A stretch of DNA of 64,000 nt from VYDC01 sp963667515. Lineage in GTDB: Bacteria > Chloroflexota > Dehalococcoidia > UBA2979. Under the pieces are notes generated by a model. That model was not told where the DNA came from, searched no databases, and was given only the letters and a program-made list of their open reading frames with translations. Below, in pieces: positions 34,435-43,424 of the stretch (its first letter is position 1; each line of letters opens with the position of its first letter). The stretch spans positions 496,001-560,000 of the forward strand of contig CAXXXY010000006.1 of assembly GCA_963667515.2 (NCBI GenBank). Reading direction: 5' to 3'. Position numbers and translations under genes: made by a program.

Positions 34435-35395
34435 TGAGCACGGAGCAGGCGCCGATGACCGGCGCGGACCTCAGCGCATGGCGCGCGAGCTCTCCAACTG
34501 GGGGCGCTGGGGCGAGGACGACGAGCGCGGCGCGCTGAACCTGATCACGCCCGAGCGACGGCGGCGCGCGGCGGCGCTGGGGCGCGAAGGCATCGCGGTG
34601 AGCTGCGCGCGCGAGCTCGCCACCGAGGCCGCGCCCGACAACGAGCGCCGCCGTGCAGCACCACATGCTCCGCGGCGGCGACCTGCTGCGCGACGGCGAG
34701 CGCTTCGGCGGCTCCGCCGACTACTTCGCGATCGCGCCGCACGGCTTCGCCAACACGCACCTGGACGCGCTCTGCCACCAGTTCATGGACGGCAAGATGT
34801 ACAACGGCTTCTACCACAGCGAGGTGCGGACGGACGGCGCGCACCGCGGCAGCATCATGGCGGCCGCCGACGGCATCGTGGGGCGCGGCGTGCTGCTGGA
34901 CATCCCCGCGCTGCGCGGCGTGCCGTGGCTCCGGCAGCGGCGCTCCGAGGAGCGCGGCGCCCTCCCCGATCACGTCACGCGCGCCGACCTCGAGGCCGCC
35001 GAGGAGCGGCAGGGCGTGCGCGTCGAGGAGGGCGACGTCCTGCTCGTCTCGACGGACGCGACGCGCTGCGCGAGGCCGAGGGGCCGCAGCCGATGCGGCG
35101 CGGCCTGCCCGGCCTCCACGTCGACGCGCTGCCGTGGCTCCACGAGCGCGGCGTCGCGGTGCTCGGCTGCGACGGCATCTCGGACTCCAGCAACGCGGGC
35201 GTGCCGGGCTGGAACTCGCCGATCCACCACATCGCGATCGTCGCGATGGGCGTGCACCTCGTCGACAACGCGCGGCTCGACCGGCTCGCGCGTGCCTGCG
35301 CCGAGCGCGAGCGCTGGGAGTTCCTGCTGACGATCGCGCCGCTGCGCCTCGCCCGCGGCACCGCCTCCCCGGTCAACCCGCTGGCGATCTTCTGA
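34435..35395 (+). pseudogene. Cyclase/kynurenine-formamidase-like protein, frameshifted
   Basis: Homology to the metal-dependent cyclase family is spread over several frames. LSNWGRWGEDDERGALNLIT begins one (ATG 34478). After about 34647, QHHMLRGGDLLRDG...FANTHLDALCHQFMDGKMY continues in a second. After about 35065 the C-terminus (HERGVAVLGCDGISDSSNAG to SPVNPLAIF) returns in the first. An additional shift near 34470 separates the likely true start (34435, after GAGGGGGAGGCG). The metal-ligand pattern H-x-D (NTHLDALCH) is present. Non-functional as read. Confidence 0.85.
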
Positions 35396-35537
35396 GGGGG
35401 CAGAGCTCTTTCTGGGGTGGGCTGAACGTTCCCCGCGGGCAGGCCAGAGTCTCGTGAGGGGCAGAGCGCCCTCCGTGAGCGGGCCGAGCGCTCGACGCCT
35501 CGCGCGGCGCGAGGGTCGAGGCCGGGCGACGCCGCGC

Positions 35538-36156
35538 TCAGGCGCGCGCTGCCGGGCGCAGCATCGGGAAGAGCGGCGGCCCGCCCAGCGGATAGCGGAG
35601 CCGGCCCGCCCGCTCGAAGCCGGGCGCGGGCGTAGAGCGCGCGGTTGCGCTCGCTCGTCGCCTCGAGGTAGGCGGGCAGCGCGTCGGCGTCGACGCGCGC
35701 GAGCCCGGCCGCGAGCAGCGCCGAGCCGACGCCCGCGCCCTGCCGCCCCGGCTCGACGGCGAGCATGTAGAGGTACCAGTGCGGGATGCGCGGGTAGCGG
35801 CGCTCGCTGGCGACGACAAGCCAGCCGAGCCGCGGCAGCCGCCCGAGGCCCGTCCAGCGCCGCAGCCCCAACAGGCTCGGGAGCTGCCGCCACGGCGAGG
35901 GCTGCGCCCCCGGTGGCGAGGTCCACAGCGCGGTGCCCGCCACCGCGCCGTCCAGCTCCGCCACGTCGACCCGACGGCCGCCCTCGAGGTACTTGCCGAC
36001 GCTCCCCGCGACGAAGTCGCGCAGCGCCCGCTCGCGCCGCCCGTCGGCGCGCAGCAGCCAGCTGATGAGCGGATCGGCGTCGAAGGCGCTGCGCAGCACG
36101 CGCGCCACCGCGTCCGCGTCACCGCGGCCCGCCTCGCGGACGGTGGGTGCGCTCAG
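35538..36156 (-). pseudogene. GNAT acetyltransferase, single frameshift
   Basis: A GNAT-fold acetyl-CoA acetyltransferase: PTVREAGRGDADAVARVLRS, the acetyl-CoA loop VEPGRQGAGVGSALLAAGL and YLEATSERNRALYA. At about 35640 the frame shifts by one base; the normal ending (GFERAGRLRYPLGGPPLFPM) follows in another frame. The beginning overlaps the stop of the enoyl-CoA hydratase gene as CTGA; the only start at that point is a CTG (36154-36156), unusual where ATGA or GTGA would be expected. Substrate unknown. Confidence 0.8.
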
Positions 36157-36869
36157 GGCGTCCCGCCGAGCGCCGTCGCGCGCCAGGCGCCCGTCGCGCC
36201 CTCGTCGATGAGGCGCAGCGTGCGCGCCACGATCGCGGGCTGCGCGTCCGCCAGCCGCTCCGCCACGCGCCGGCCCGCGTCCAGCAGCTCGGCGTCGGGG
36301 ACGACCATGCTCGCGATCCCCGCCTCGACGGCCTCGCGGCCGGAGAGCGGCGTGCCGATCAGCAGGTAGCTCTTGGCGCGCATCGGCCCCATCACGTGGC
36401 CGATGCGCCGCAGCCACTCGTCGTCGGCGAAGCCGCCCATGCGCGGCTCGGGCTCGGAGATGCGGGCACCCTCGGCGGCGATCACGATGTCGGCGGCCGC
36501 CGCGATCTGCGTGCCGGCGCCGATGCAGTGCCCGTGCACCAGGCTCACGACGGGCTTCGGCAGCGCGTCGATCCGCTTCGCGATGCGGTACATCTCGGCC
36601 ACGTTGCCCGCCGGCCGCACACCCTGGTCCCGATAGCGATCCATCTCCGCGCGGTCGAGCCCCGCGCAGAAGCCTCGCGGCCCCGTGCCGCGCAGCAGCA
36701 CGACGCGCACCTCGTCGTCACGCTCCGCCTCGTCGAGGGCGGCGTCCATCGCGGCGAGCATCGGCTCGGTCATCGCGTTCACCTTGTCGGGGCGGTTGAG
36801 CGCGATGGTCAGCGTCTCGCCGCCGCTCGCCACCGGCGCCCGCTCCACGATCAGCTCCGCCTCGGCCAC
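36153..36869 (-). CDS. Enoyl-CoA hydratase/isomerase family protein
   Basis: A 238-residue crotonase-fold protein. Oxyanion-hole segments: GPRGFCAGLDRAEMDRY and HGHCIGAGTQIAAAADIVIA; the active-site region reads ARISEPEPRMGGFADDEWLR. GTG start 36869 follows GAGGGGGATGCC; the open frame continues well upstream and is not used. The GNAT gene follows with a CTGA overlap, so they form a two-gene operon. Divergent from the lipoprotein at 37038. Confidence 0.88.
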   Translation of the reverse strand: MAEAELIVERAPVASGGETLTIALNRPDKVNAMTEPMLAAMDAALDEAERDDEVRVVLLRGTGPRGFCAGLDRAEMDRYRDQGVRPAGNVAEMYRIAKRIDALPKPVVSLVHGHCIGAGTQIAAAADIVIAAEGARISEPEPRMGGFADDEWLRRIGHVMGPMRAKSYLLIGTPLSGREAVEAGIASMVVPDAELLDAGRRVAERLADAQPAIVARTLRLIDEGATGAWRATALGGTP

Positions 36870-36906
36870 GGCATCCCCCTCGCGCTGCACTCGCTCGGCC
36901 GCCGCG

Positions 36907-36912
36907 ATTCTA
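36907..36912 (-). promoter_or_regulatory. Putative -10 box (TAGAAT) of second enoyl-CoA hydratase gene
   Basis: Minus strand CTAGAATCG, 38 bases before the GTG start, the same string as before two other genes in the window. No recognisable -35. Confidence 0.4.
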
Positions 36913-37037
36913 GTCGCGCGCGCCGCCCACGCGCCCCCGTGGCGGGCGCGGCGGCCGCGACCGCAGGAGCCACCCGGCGCTCGCGCCTCGGGGACTCCCC
37001 TCATGCGAGGCTCGGCGCGACGACCGACGATCGAGGC

Positions 37038-37862
37038 ATGGAGACGCGCTCCCGCCTGCTCCGCCGCTCGTGGCTGCTCGGCGCCTTCGCCGCGCTGCTG
37101 CTGACGGGCGCCTGCGCCGAGCTGCAGGACGCGTTCGGCGGCGAGGAGTCGACGCCCGCCCCCGAGGCGACGGCCGTGCCCGACGCGACGGCCGGCGAGG
37201 CCGCGGGGAGCGCCGCGGCGCTCGAGCCGACCGCGGACGCAGAGCTCGCGATGCGCTACATCGGCAACACCGGCGGCGTCGGCGTCAGCCTGCGCTCGGC
37301 GTGCGCGGCGGACGCGCGCAGCCCAGGCGGCTGGCCCGAGGCGACCGAGGTGCGGCTGCTCGACAGCGACGAAGCGGGCTGCGAGGGCTGGAGCCTGGCC
37401 GAGGCGGGCGGCGCGACCTCGTGGGTCTCGGAGCTCTACCTCGTGCAGGAGCGACCCGCGGGCGCCACGATCGGTTCGAGCGCGCCCGCGCCGCCCGCCG
37501 GCGCGGCCAGCGGCGCGGGTGGCAACGCTGCCGCCGCCGCCGCGACGCCGCCGCCAGCGGCGGCGGGGTCCGCGATGTCGGGCGCGGCGCCGATGATCGT
37601 CTACGGCCCCGCGGCGGCCGGCGCCTCCGTGCTCATCCTCATCGACGGCCGGCCGTGCAAGACCGTCGAGGCCGTCGCCGAGCCATCGAGCGCCACGGGG
37701 CTGTTGTGGTCGACGCAGGTCCACGCCGTCGAGTGCGACGCGCGCGCTGGCTCCGCGATCACCTTCGCGCTCGAGGGCGCCCCCACGAACGAGCGGCTGG
37801 AGTGGTCCGCGGGCGGCGTGCCGCCCAACGTCGCGACCGGCGTCTCGCTCACCCTCCGCTAG
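37038..37862 (+). CDS. Lipoprotein with Cys-paired SH3-like domain (family member A)
   Basis: A 274-residue exported lipoprotein: Arg-rich start, hydrophobic segment and lipobox LLTGAC. A Pro/Ala linker leads to a domain of about 60 residues (IGNTGGVGVSLRSACAADA through CEGWSLAEAG to SWVSELYLV), a second Pro/Ala-rich linker, and a C-terminal beta domain with a Cys pair (RPCKTVEAVAE...AVECDARAG). The first domain is shared with the proteins at 39867 and 47273 and is distantly like SH3b. No enzyme motif; probably a surface-binding protein. Confidence 0.8.
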   Translation: METRSRLLRRSWLLGAFAALLLTGACAELQDAFGGEESTPAPEATAVPDATAGEAAGSAAALEPTADAELAMRYIGNTGGVGVSLRSACAADARSPGGWPEATEVRLLDSDEAGCEGWSLAEAGGATSWVSELYLVQERPAGATIGSSAPAPPAGAASGAGGNAAAAAATPPPAAAGSAMSGAAPMIVYGPAAAGASVLILIDGRPCKTVEAVAEPSSATGLLWSTQVHAVECDARAGSAITFALEGAPTNERLEWSAGGVPPNVATGVSLTLR

Positions 37863-37974
37863 CGCACGCCTCCTCCCCCGCCAGCGCCGAGCGCGCGCAG
37901 CCGCGGCCCCGCGTCGTACTATCCGCGCACCAACGGGCCGGACGCGCGCGCGCCGCCACCGAAGGAGGAGAGCG

Positions 37975-38820
37975 ATGGTCACGACCGGGACGATGCGGCT
38001 GAAGCGGGGCTTCGTCCTGAGCCCGCACGGCAACATCGAGCACTTCGAGGTGGGGCAGGGCGAGCCGCTCATCATGCTGCACTCGACGCCCGGCTCGTGC
38101 ATGGCGTACCGCAACATCGCGCCGCTGCTGGCCGGCGACTGCCGCGCCATCGCGATGACGACGATGGGCTACGGCCAGTCGGACCGCCCGCCCGAGCCCT
38201 ACACGACGCTCACCGAGTTCGCGCGCGCGATCACCTGGCTGCTGGACGGCCTCGGGATCGAGAAAGCGAGCGTCTATGGCAACAGCACCGGCTCCGAGAT
38301 CGCCGCGGTGCTCGCCGCCAAGTTCCCCGAACGCGTCGACAAGCTGATCCTGGAGGAGGTCTTCAACTGGGGGACCCCCTCGCGACGCGCCGTGCACGAG
38401 CGTGTCCACCGTTACTTCGAGGAGAAGCCGGACGGTAGCCACCTCGTCGAGCTGTGGAACAAGGTGGGCGGCGCCCGCCCGGGCGCCGACCTGAAGCGCA
38501 CCTCCGAGCGCTTCGTCAACAACCTCATCGTCAACTCGAACGAGCACGCCGAGGTCTACGGCGAGATGGGTTGGGAGGGCGCCGGCCCCTACGCGATGAC
38601 CCACCACGACATCTGGGAGTCGGCCCCCAAGATCCAGGCGCCGACGCTGGTGATCCACGGCACCACCAGCGAGCTCGGCCGCTCCCACGACCGCTTCCTC
38701 TCGACCATCCCGCGCTCGCGCGGCGTGCGGCTGCCCAGCACGGGCAACTTCAACCCGCCGCAGGCGCCCGAGCTGTGGGCGGAAGAGGTGCGCTCCTTCC
38801 TGCGCGACCCGGGCGTCTAG
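37975..38820 (+). CDS. Alpha/beta hydrolase fold protein, incomplete catalytic triad
   Basis: A 281-residue alpha/beta hydrolase: LIMLHSTPGSCMAYRNIAPL (oxyanion loop), nucleophile elbow SVYGNSTGSEIAAV and PTLVIHGTTSELGRSHDRFL. The usual acid (HGxxD) is Ser and the usual histidine (GHFPxxxxPE) is Asn in TGNFNPPQAPEL, so only the nucleophile of a classical triad is visible. Activity may depend on other residues or be absent. ATG follows GAAGGAGGAGAGCG, one of the best ribosome sites in the window. Followed 76 bases later by an unrelated hypothetical gene. Confidence 0.85.
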   Translation: MVTTGTMRLKRGFVLSPHGNIEHFEVGQGEPLIMLHSTPGSCMAYRNIAPLLAGDCRAIAMTTMGYGQSDRPPEPYTTLTEFARAITWLLDGLGIEKASVYGNSTGSEIAAVLAAKFPERVDKLILEEVFNWGTPSRRAVHERVHRYFEEKPDGSHLVELWNKVGGARPGADLKRTSERFVNNLIVNSNEHAEVYGEMGWEGAGPYAMTHHDIWESAPKIQAPTLVIHGTTSELGRSHDRFLSTIPRSRGVRLPSTGNFNPPQAPELWAEEVRSFLRDPGV

Positions 38821-38896
38821 CGAGCGGCCCGGCGTCGACGGGGCGGCCCGACGGCCGGGCCCCCGTCGTCGCGCGAGCACCTGCGAGGAGGCGGGC

Positions 38897-39814
38897 ATGC
38901 CGACCCTCGATGCGATCCGCGCCGCGTTCGGCGAGGAGATCGCCCCCGCGCGGCAGCGCGTCCGCGCGGGCGAGCTGTCGCAGCGTGACTTCGCCCCGCT
39001 GCTGGAGGAGGCGTTCGCGCGCGCGGAGCGGCGCGCCGCGGCCAGCGGCATCGACACGTGGGAGCTCTGCTGCTCCATGCTCGAGGACGCCTCGCTGCAC
39101 TGGGCGGATCGCCGCCTCGCGGTCAACCGGCTGCACCACCCTGAGCTCGTCCCGGGGTCGGCCGCCGCCGGCATCGCCGCGGTGATCGAGGCGGTGCTCC
39201 GCGACCCCGCGACGCGCTACAACCTGATGCTGCACACCGTGATGGCCGCCGGCATCCTGCGCAGCCTCCACCCCACGACGGCGCTCTACCCGGTCTCCCG
39301 CGGCGCGATCGACGACGCGGCCGTGCCCTACATGGAGCAGGGGCTGCCGGGCGAGCCCGGGTTCGAGGAGCAGATGCGCAACCTGCGCCACTCCATACAC
39401 CTGCTCGCGACCGTCGCGCGGCTCTCGATGATCCACCGCGAGGGCGACGGCGACGCCGATCGAGCGGTGTACGAGCCGCTGCTCGCCGCGCAGTTGGACC
39501 GCGTGCTCGAGCTGCAGGAGGCGAACCGCGAGGCGATGGTCGCCCCGGAGCTGCTCGCCGAGGAGCCGGGCGGGGCCGGCGCGCGCGAGATCGACTTCGA
39601 GCCGCTGCACATCATGGAGCACCTCGCCGAGGCGATGGAGGAGGTGGGGCGCGGCGGCGATCCGCGGCTGATCGGCCTGTTCGCGGAACGAGAGGTGCCG
39701 GCCGTCTTCGACGGCCTGGACGCGCTCTGCGAGTCGCTGGGGCGCACGCCCTCGCGCCTCGCCGAGTACCGCCAGCAGGTCGCGGGCTTCCGCGCCGCGG
39801 CCACGCGCGCCTAG
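38897..39814 (+). CDS. Hypothetical helical protein
   Basis: A 305-residue soluble protein that I do not recognise. It is almost entirely alpha-helical by composition (for example LEEAFARAERRAAASGIDTW and LDRVLELQEANREAMVAPEL). It has a His-rich patch (NRLHHPELVPG, MLHTVMAAGILRSLHP, HSIHLLATVARLSMIH) that could bind metal. ATG follows GCGAGGAGGCGGGC. It follows the alpha/beta hydrolase on the same strand and may be its operon partner. Confidence 0.7.
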   Translation: MPTLDAIRAAFGEEIAPARQRVRAGELSQRDFAPLLEEAFARAERRAAASGIDTWELCCSMLEDASLHWADRRLAVNRLHHPELVPGSAAAGIAAVIEAVLRDPATRYNLMLHTVMAAGILRSLHPTTALYPVSRGAIDDAAVPYMEQGLPGEPGFEEQMRNLRHSIHLLATVARLSMIHREGDGDADRAVYEPLLAAQLDRVLELQEANREAMVAPELLAEEPGGAGAREIDFEPLHIMEHLAEAMEEVGRGGDPRLIGLFAEREVPAVFDGLDALCESLGRTPSRLAEYRQQVAGFRAAATRA

Positions 39815-39866
39815 CAGCCGGCCTCGCGAATGCGCCCCGCTTTCCCAGGCGCACGCCGCGCCCTCG

Positions 39867-40712
39867 CTAGGCAGCCTCGAGGCAGCTCGCGACGTCCGCC
39901 TCCGCGACGAGTGCGGCGTACTGCCCGGCGAGCCGATCGACCTCGGCGGGGTAGGGCGCGGCCGGCCACTGCTCGAAGAGCTCGGCGAGCCGCTCCGCCG
40001 CCGACGCGAGCGTCGAGGCGGCGTCGGCCAGCGTCCCCGCGGCGCCCCCGCAGGCCAAGCCTGAGGCGACCGCCGGCGAGCCCGCGATGCTCGCATGGAG
40101 CATGCCCAGCTCGCCCTCGATCACGCGCAGGAAGTCCGCCTCGTGCGGCATGCTGCTGGCCGTCGCGGTGCGCGCGATCAGCGCCAGGCGGCTCGACGCC
40201 TCGTCGAGCGCCGCCACCCACGACGCGACGGCCGCCGCCTCGGGCCGCGGCTCGGACGCCCCGCCCTCCACCGGCGGCGCGGGCGTCCCCGCGCCGAGGC
40301 CGGACAGGTAGCGGTCGCTGACCCAGGAGCCGACCCCCGCCGCCTGCCCGCGCGTCCAGCCCGCGCACTCGCCGACGCCCACCTCGAGAACGGTGACCTC
40401 GGTGCCGTCGGCCCAGCCGCCGTCGACGCGGGCGTCCGCGCTGCACGCGGAGCGCAGGCTCACGCCGTCGCCCCCGGTCGCGCCGATCGTCACGAGCGTG
40501 CCCACCGGCGAGGCCGGCGAGCCGCCACCCCCGTCGGGCGTCGCGTCCGGCGCCGGACCGACGCCGGGCGTGGCGCCCGAGAGCCGCGCCTCGTCGAGGC
40601 GCACCGCGAGCGCGGCGAGCTCCGGCGGCGGCGCCTCGCTCCCGTCGTCGCACGCGACGACGAGCAGCACGGCGACGGCGAGCAGCCGCAGCGCAGCGCG
40701 CAGACGCGCCAT
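39867..40712 (-). CDS. Lipoprotein with Cys-paired SH3-like domain (family member B)
   Basis: A 281-residue lipoprotein: signal ending LLVVAC-DDG (lipobox), linker, then the shared domain IGATGGDGVSLRSACSADA ... VGECAGWTRGQAAG ... SWVSDRYLSG at about residues 74-135. It resembles member A (37038) closely in this domain. The C-terminal half is different: a helical domain with three cysteines. No enzyme motif seen. Convergent with the hypothetical gene to its left. Confidence 0.8.
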   Translation of the reverse strand: MARLRAALRLLAVAVLLVVACDDGSEAPPPELAALAVRLDEARLSGATPGVGPAPDATPDGGGGSPASPVGTLVTIGATGGDGVSLRSACSADARVDGGWADGTEVTVLEVGVGECAGWTRGQAAGVGSWVSDRYLSGLGAGTPAPPVEGGASEPRPEAAAVASWVAALDEASSRLALIARTATASSMPHEADFLRVIEGELGMLHASIAGSPAVASGLACGGAAGTLADAASTLASAAERLAELFEQWPAAPYPAEVDRLAGQYAALVAEADVASCLEAA

Positions 40713-40796
40713 CGTGGCGCTCCTCCCTCGGGGCCCGCTCCACCCGCGAGGATCGATTGTCGCCGCCCCGCCAGCCCCGCGGAAGCTAGCGACGCG

Positions 40797-41042
40797 GCGC
40801 GCCCCCTCGGCGCCTTCCGGCGGCTCGCTGACTCGTGCGGCTTCGGAGGATTGCGCTTCCACAACCTGCGCCACACGAGCGCCCCGCTGATGCTGCGCGC
40901 AGGCGTTCATCCGAAGGTCGTCTCAGAGCGGCTCGGCCACTCGACGATCGCGATCACGCTCGACACCTACAGCCACGTGCTCCCGGACATGCAGAAGGAG
41001 GCGGCGGAGGCAATCGACGCGGTGCTCCGCAAGGCGCGCTAG
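40797..41042 (+). pseudogene. C-terminal remnant of a tyrosine recombinase (phage integrase family)
   Basis: The frame carries only the last part of the catalytic domain: RFHNLRHTSAPLMLRAGVHP (HxxR), VVSERLGHSTIAITLDTYSH (H and the nucleophilic Tyr) and a normal C-terminal tail ending in TAG. The N-terminal arm and core-binding domains are missing, and no start codon is present. The homology begins just after GCTAGC (40784-40789), and IS copy 3 lies 43 bases after the stop. It marks an old mobile-element boundary. Confidence 0.85.
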
Positions 41043-41085
41043 TGCCTACCAGCGGACGCCGCTCGCAACTCTCTGAGCGTCTAGT

Positions 41086-42135
41086 TGTAGTTCCCACGTA
41101 GGTTGTTGACAGGATGATGGGCCTCGCCCGCTGCTGTGTGTGACAGCACGGCAGTAGCGAGGAGAGGACACCCTCATGGCCCATCGTAACGCGCGGCTGA
41201 CGCCGCTGACCCGACTCGAGCTCGTGCGGGAAGTGGACGCCGGCTGGCCCCAGGCTGAGGTCGCTCGCCACTTCCGCGTCTCCCGCCACACCGTTGCCAA
41301 GTGGCTGGGGCGCTTCCGGGCGGAGGGAGCGGCAGGGCTCGAGGACCGCAGCTCCGCCCCGCGCGCGCATCCCCGGCGCACGCCGCCCGAGCTGGAGCGA
41401 CGCATCTGCGCCGTGCGACGCACGCAGGGATTCGGGCCGCATCGCATCCAGTGGGCGCTCGGGGTCGCCCGCTCCACGGTCTACGCCGTGCTGCGGCGCC
41501 GCGGCCTCAACCGGCTCGACCGCCTGCACCGCGTCACCCGGGAGCCGGTCCGCTACGAGCACGACGCCCCCGGCGACCTGCTGCATCTCGACGTGAAGAA
41601 GCTCGGGCGCGTCCCCGAGGGCGGCGGCAAGCGAATGGCGCCTGGCTTCGCCGAGACGCGCTCCGGGCCGCATTCGCGGCGTTCGCTGGGGCTGGAGTAC
41701 CTACACGTCGCCGTCGACGACCACAGCCGTTACGCCTACGTCTCCGTCCTGCCCGACGAGCGTGGCGCGAGCTGCGCCGCCTTCCTCGAGCAGGCGCTCG
41801 CGGCCTTCCGCCGGCGTGGCGTGCGCGTGCGCCGGGTCCTGACCGACAACGCGAAGGCCTACACCGTCGCCCGCAGCTTCCACGGCGCCGCCGCTGCCGC
41901 AGACGTGCGGCTGTCGCACACGCGGCCCTACCGCCCGCAGACGAACGGCAAAGCCGAGCGTTTCATCCAGATCCTGCAGAACGAGTGGGCCTACGCCCGC
42001 CCCTACCGCTCCAACGCCGAGCGGCTGCGCCAGCTCCCACGCTGGCTCTACCGCTACAATCACCGCCGACCGCACGGCGGCGTCGGCGGGGCCGTCCCCG
42101 CCTCCCGCCTGTGAACAACCTTCCTGGGTAGTACA
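41086..42135 (+). mobile_element. IS481-family insertion sequence, copy 3 (opposite orientation)
   Basis: The same 1050-bp element, inverted relative to the other three. The flanks both contain CTAG but do not match over six bases: TCTAGT (41080-41085) on the left and CCTAGA (42136-42141) on the right. One base near the transposase start differs from the other copies (GATGATGGG for GATGAGGGG). Mismatched flanks suggest recombination between IS copies after insertion. Confidence 0.93.
41176..42114 (+). CDS. IS481-family transposase (copy 3)
   Basis: A 312-residue protein identical to copies 1 and 2, with intact helix-turn-helix and DDE core. It points away from the integrase remnant. Confidence 0.95.
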   Translation: MAHRNARLTPLTRLELVREVDAGWPQAEVARHFRVSRHTVAKWLGRFRAEGAAGLEDRSSAPRAHPRRTPPELERRICAVRRTQGFGPHRIQWALGVARSTVYAVLRRRGLNRLDRLHRVTREPVRYEHDAPGDLLHLDVKKLGRVPEGGGKRMAPGFAETRSGPHSRRSLGLEYLHVAVDDHSRYAYVSVLPDERGASCAAFLEQALAAFRRRGVRVRRVLTDNAKAYTVARSFHGAAAAADVRLSHTRPYRPQTNGKAERFIQILQNEWAYARPYRSNAERLRQLPRWLYRYNHRRPHGGVGGAVPASRL

Positions 42136-42187
42136 CCTAGACGCGCGAGCGCGGCGCCACTCGCGCGGGGCCGTCGCGCCCCCGTCC

Positions 42188-42844
42188 CTACGCCCAGGGC
42201 GCCGGCGCATCCCAGCGCCCCTCGGCGACCACCTCGTCGAGCGGGCGGCGGCGGACCGCGCCGAAGGCCGCGTCCGGGTAGCCGAGCGGGATGCAGTAGA
42301 CGAGCTGCGCCTCCGCGGGGATGCCGAAGAGCGCGTGCACCCGATCCTCGATGACCGGGTGGAGCGTCGTGATCGTGCCGCCGATGCCGAGCGCCCGCGC
42401 CGCCAGCAGCAGGTTCTGCGCCGCCGGGACGACGCAGCTCGCCGCGTCGGGGCCGCGCTCGGTGGCGCAGAGCAGCACCATCGCCGGCACCGCCGCGAAG
42501 CCCTCGGCGAGCCGGTGCGCCTGCGGCATCACGCGGTGCCCCGCGGGGAAGTCGGCCACCGAGCGGATGCCGACCTCGGCGCGCTTCGCCCACCACGCCT
42601 CGAGGTAGAGCGGCGAGAACGCCTCGATCTGCGCGCGCTCGCGCACCGCGACGAAGCGCCAGCCCTGCGAGTTGCCGCAGGAGGGGGCGCGCGTGGCGGC
42701 CTCGAGGATCGCGCGCAGCTCGGCGTCGGGCAGGGGCTCGGGGCGGAAGCGGCGGATCGCGCGCAGCGTGTAGAGCGCCTCGCCCAGCGGCATCGGCAGC
42801 CGCTCGGCGGCGTCCCCGGGGGTCGTGGCGGGTGGGCTGGTCAC
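42188..42844 (-). CDS. Nitroreductase family protein
   Basis: A 218-residue FMN-dependent oxidoreductase: LYTLRAIRRFRPEPLPDAEL (FMN phosphate arginines), APSCGNSQGWRFVAVRER and AAQNLLLAARALGIGGTITT with the LGYPD segment near the end. Substrates could be nitro compounds, quinones or halogenated aromatics. GTG start overlaps a region of good GAGAGG. First gene inside the IS copy 3-copy 4 block; divergent from DUF427. Confidence 0.88.
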   Translation of the reverse strand: MTSPPATTPGDAAERLPMPLGEALYTLRAIRRFRPEPLPDAELRAILEAATRAPSCGNSQGWRFVAVRERAQIEAFSPLYLEAWWAKRAEVGIRSVADFPAGHRVMPQAHRLAEGFAAVPAMVLLCATERGPDAASCVVPAAQNLLLAARALGIGGTITTLHPVIEDRVHALFGIPAEAQLVYCIPLGYPDAAFGAVRRRPLDEVVAEGRWDAPAPWA

Positions 42845-43001
42845 GGGCGGCCTCTCGTCGCGGTGTGGCGTGTGGGACGCGCACGTTCATCGCACGGCGC
42901 GCTCCAGCGGCGCAACAGCGGCCGCTCGCCGAGGTCCGGGGTCGCGAGCGCAGCGGCCGCCGGCGTAGCGCAGCGCACGGTCCGGCTTGCGGCGGCGTTG
43001 C

Positions 43002-43007
43002 TAGAAT
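43002..43007 (+). promoter_or_regulatory. Putative -10 box (TAGAAT) of DUF427 gene
   Basis: GCTAGAATCG, 42 bases before the ATG. It is the same -10-like string found before the two enoyl-CoA hydratase genes. A TTGCGG lies too close to be the -35. Confidence 0.45.
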
Positions 43008-43048
43008 CGAGCGCGAAGGCCGTGGCAGCGAGACGCAAGGGAGGCACG

Positions 43049-43333
43049 ATGGCGCGCGCCACGTGGAACGGCGAGGTCATCGCCGAGAGCGACGAGTTCG
43101 AGATCGTCGAGGGCAACGTCTACTTCCCGCGCTCAGCCGTGAAGGCCGAGTACCTGCGGGAGAGCGACTCCCACACGATCTGCCCGTGGAAGGGCACGGC
43201 GAGCTACTACTCGCTGGAGGTGGACGGCAAGCAGAACGACGACGCCGCCTGGTACTACCCAGAGCCGAAGGACGCGGCGGCGAACATCGTCGATCACATC
43301 GCGTTCTGGCACGGCGTGGACGTGGAGCGCTAG
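43049..43333 (+). CDS. DUF427 family protein
   Basis: A 94-residue protein with the full DUF427 pattern: ATWNGEVIAESDEFEIVEGN, YFPRSAVKAEYL, CPWKGTASYYSLEVDGK, AWYYPEPKDAA and a C-terminal DHIAFW. The fold is a small beta-tent; function unknown. ATG follows AAGGGAGGC. A strong bidirectional terminator follows. Confidence 0.93.
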   Translation: MARATWNGEVIAESDEFEIVEGNVYFPRSAVKAEYLRESDSHTICPWKGTASYYSLEVDGKQNDDAAWYYPEPKDAAANIVDHIAFWHGVDVER

Positions 43334-43367
43334 GGAGCCTCGGCGCCCCGTCGCGCGCGCGATCGGG

Positions 43368-43400
43368 AAGGGGGCGGGCCACTCGGTCCGCCCCCTTCTT
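43368..43400. terminator. Bidirectional intrinsic terminator
   Basis: GAAGGGGGCGGGCC-ACTC-GGTCCGCCCCCTTCTT: an 11-to-13-bp GC-rich stem, four-base loop, A-run before and T-run after. It lies between DUF427 (+) and the betaine-type receptor (-), 34 bases from one stop and 25 from the other. Confidence 0.85.
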
Positions 43401-43424
43401 CGTGTGCCGCTCGGGCTGCGCGGT

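Noticed and set aside
40095..41042. A full 315-codon gene ending in the integrase homology
   Set aside because: The first two-thirds is antisense to lipoprotein B and its promoter region; only the last 82 codons match integrases.
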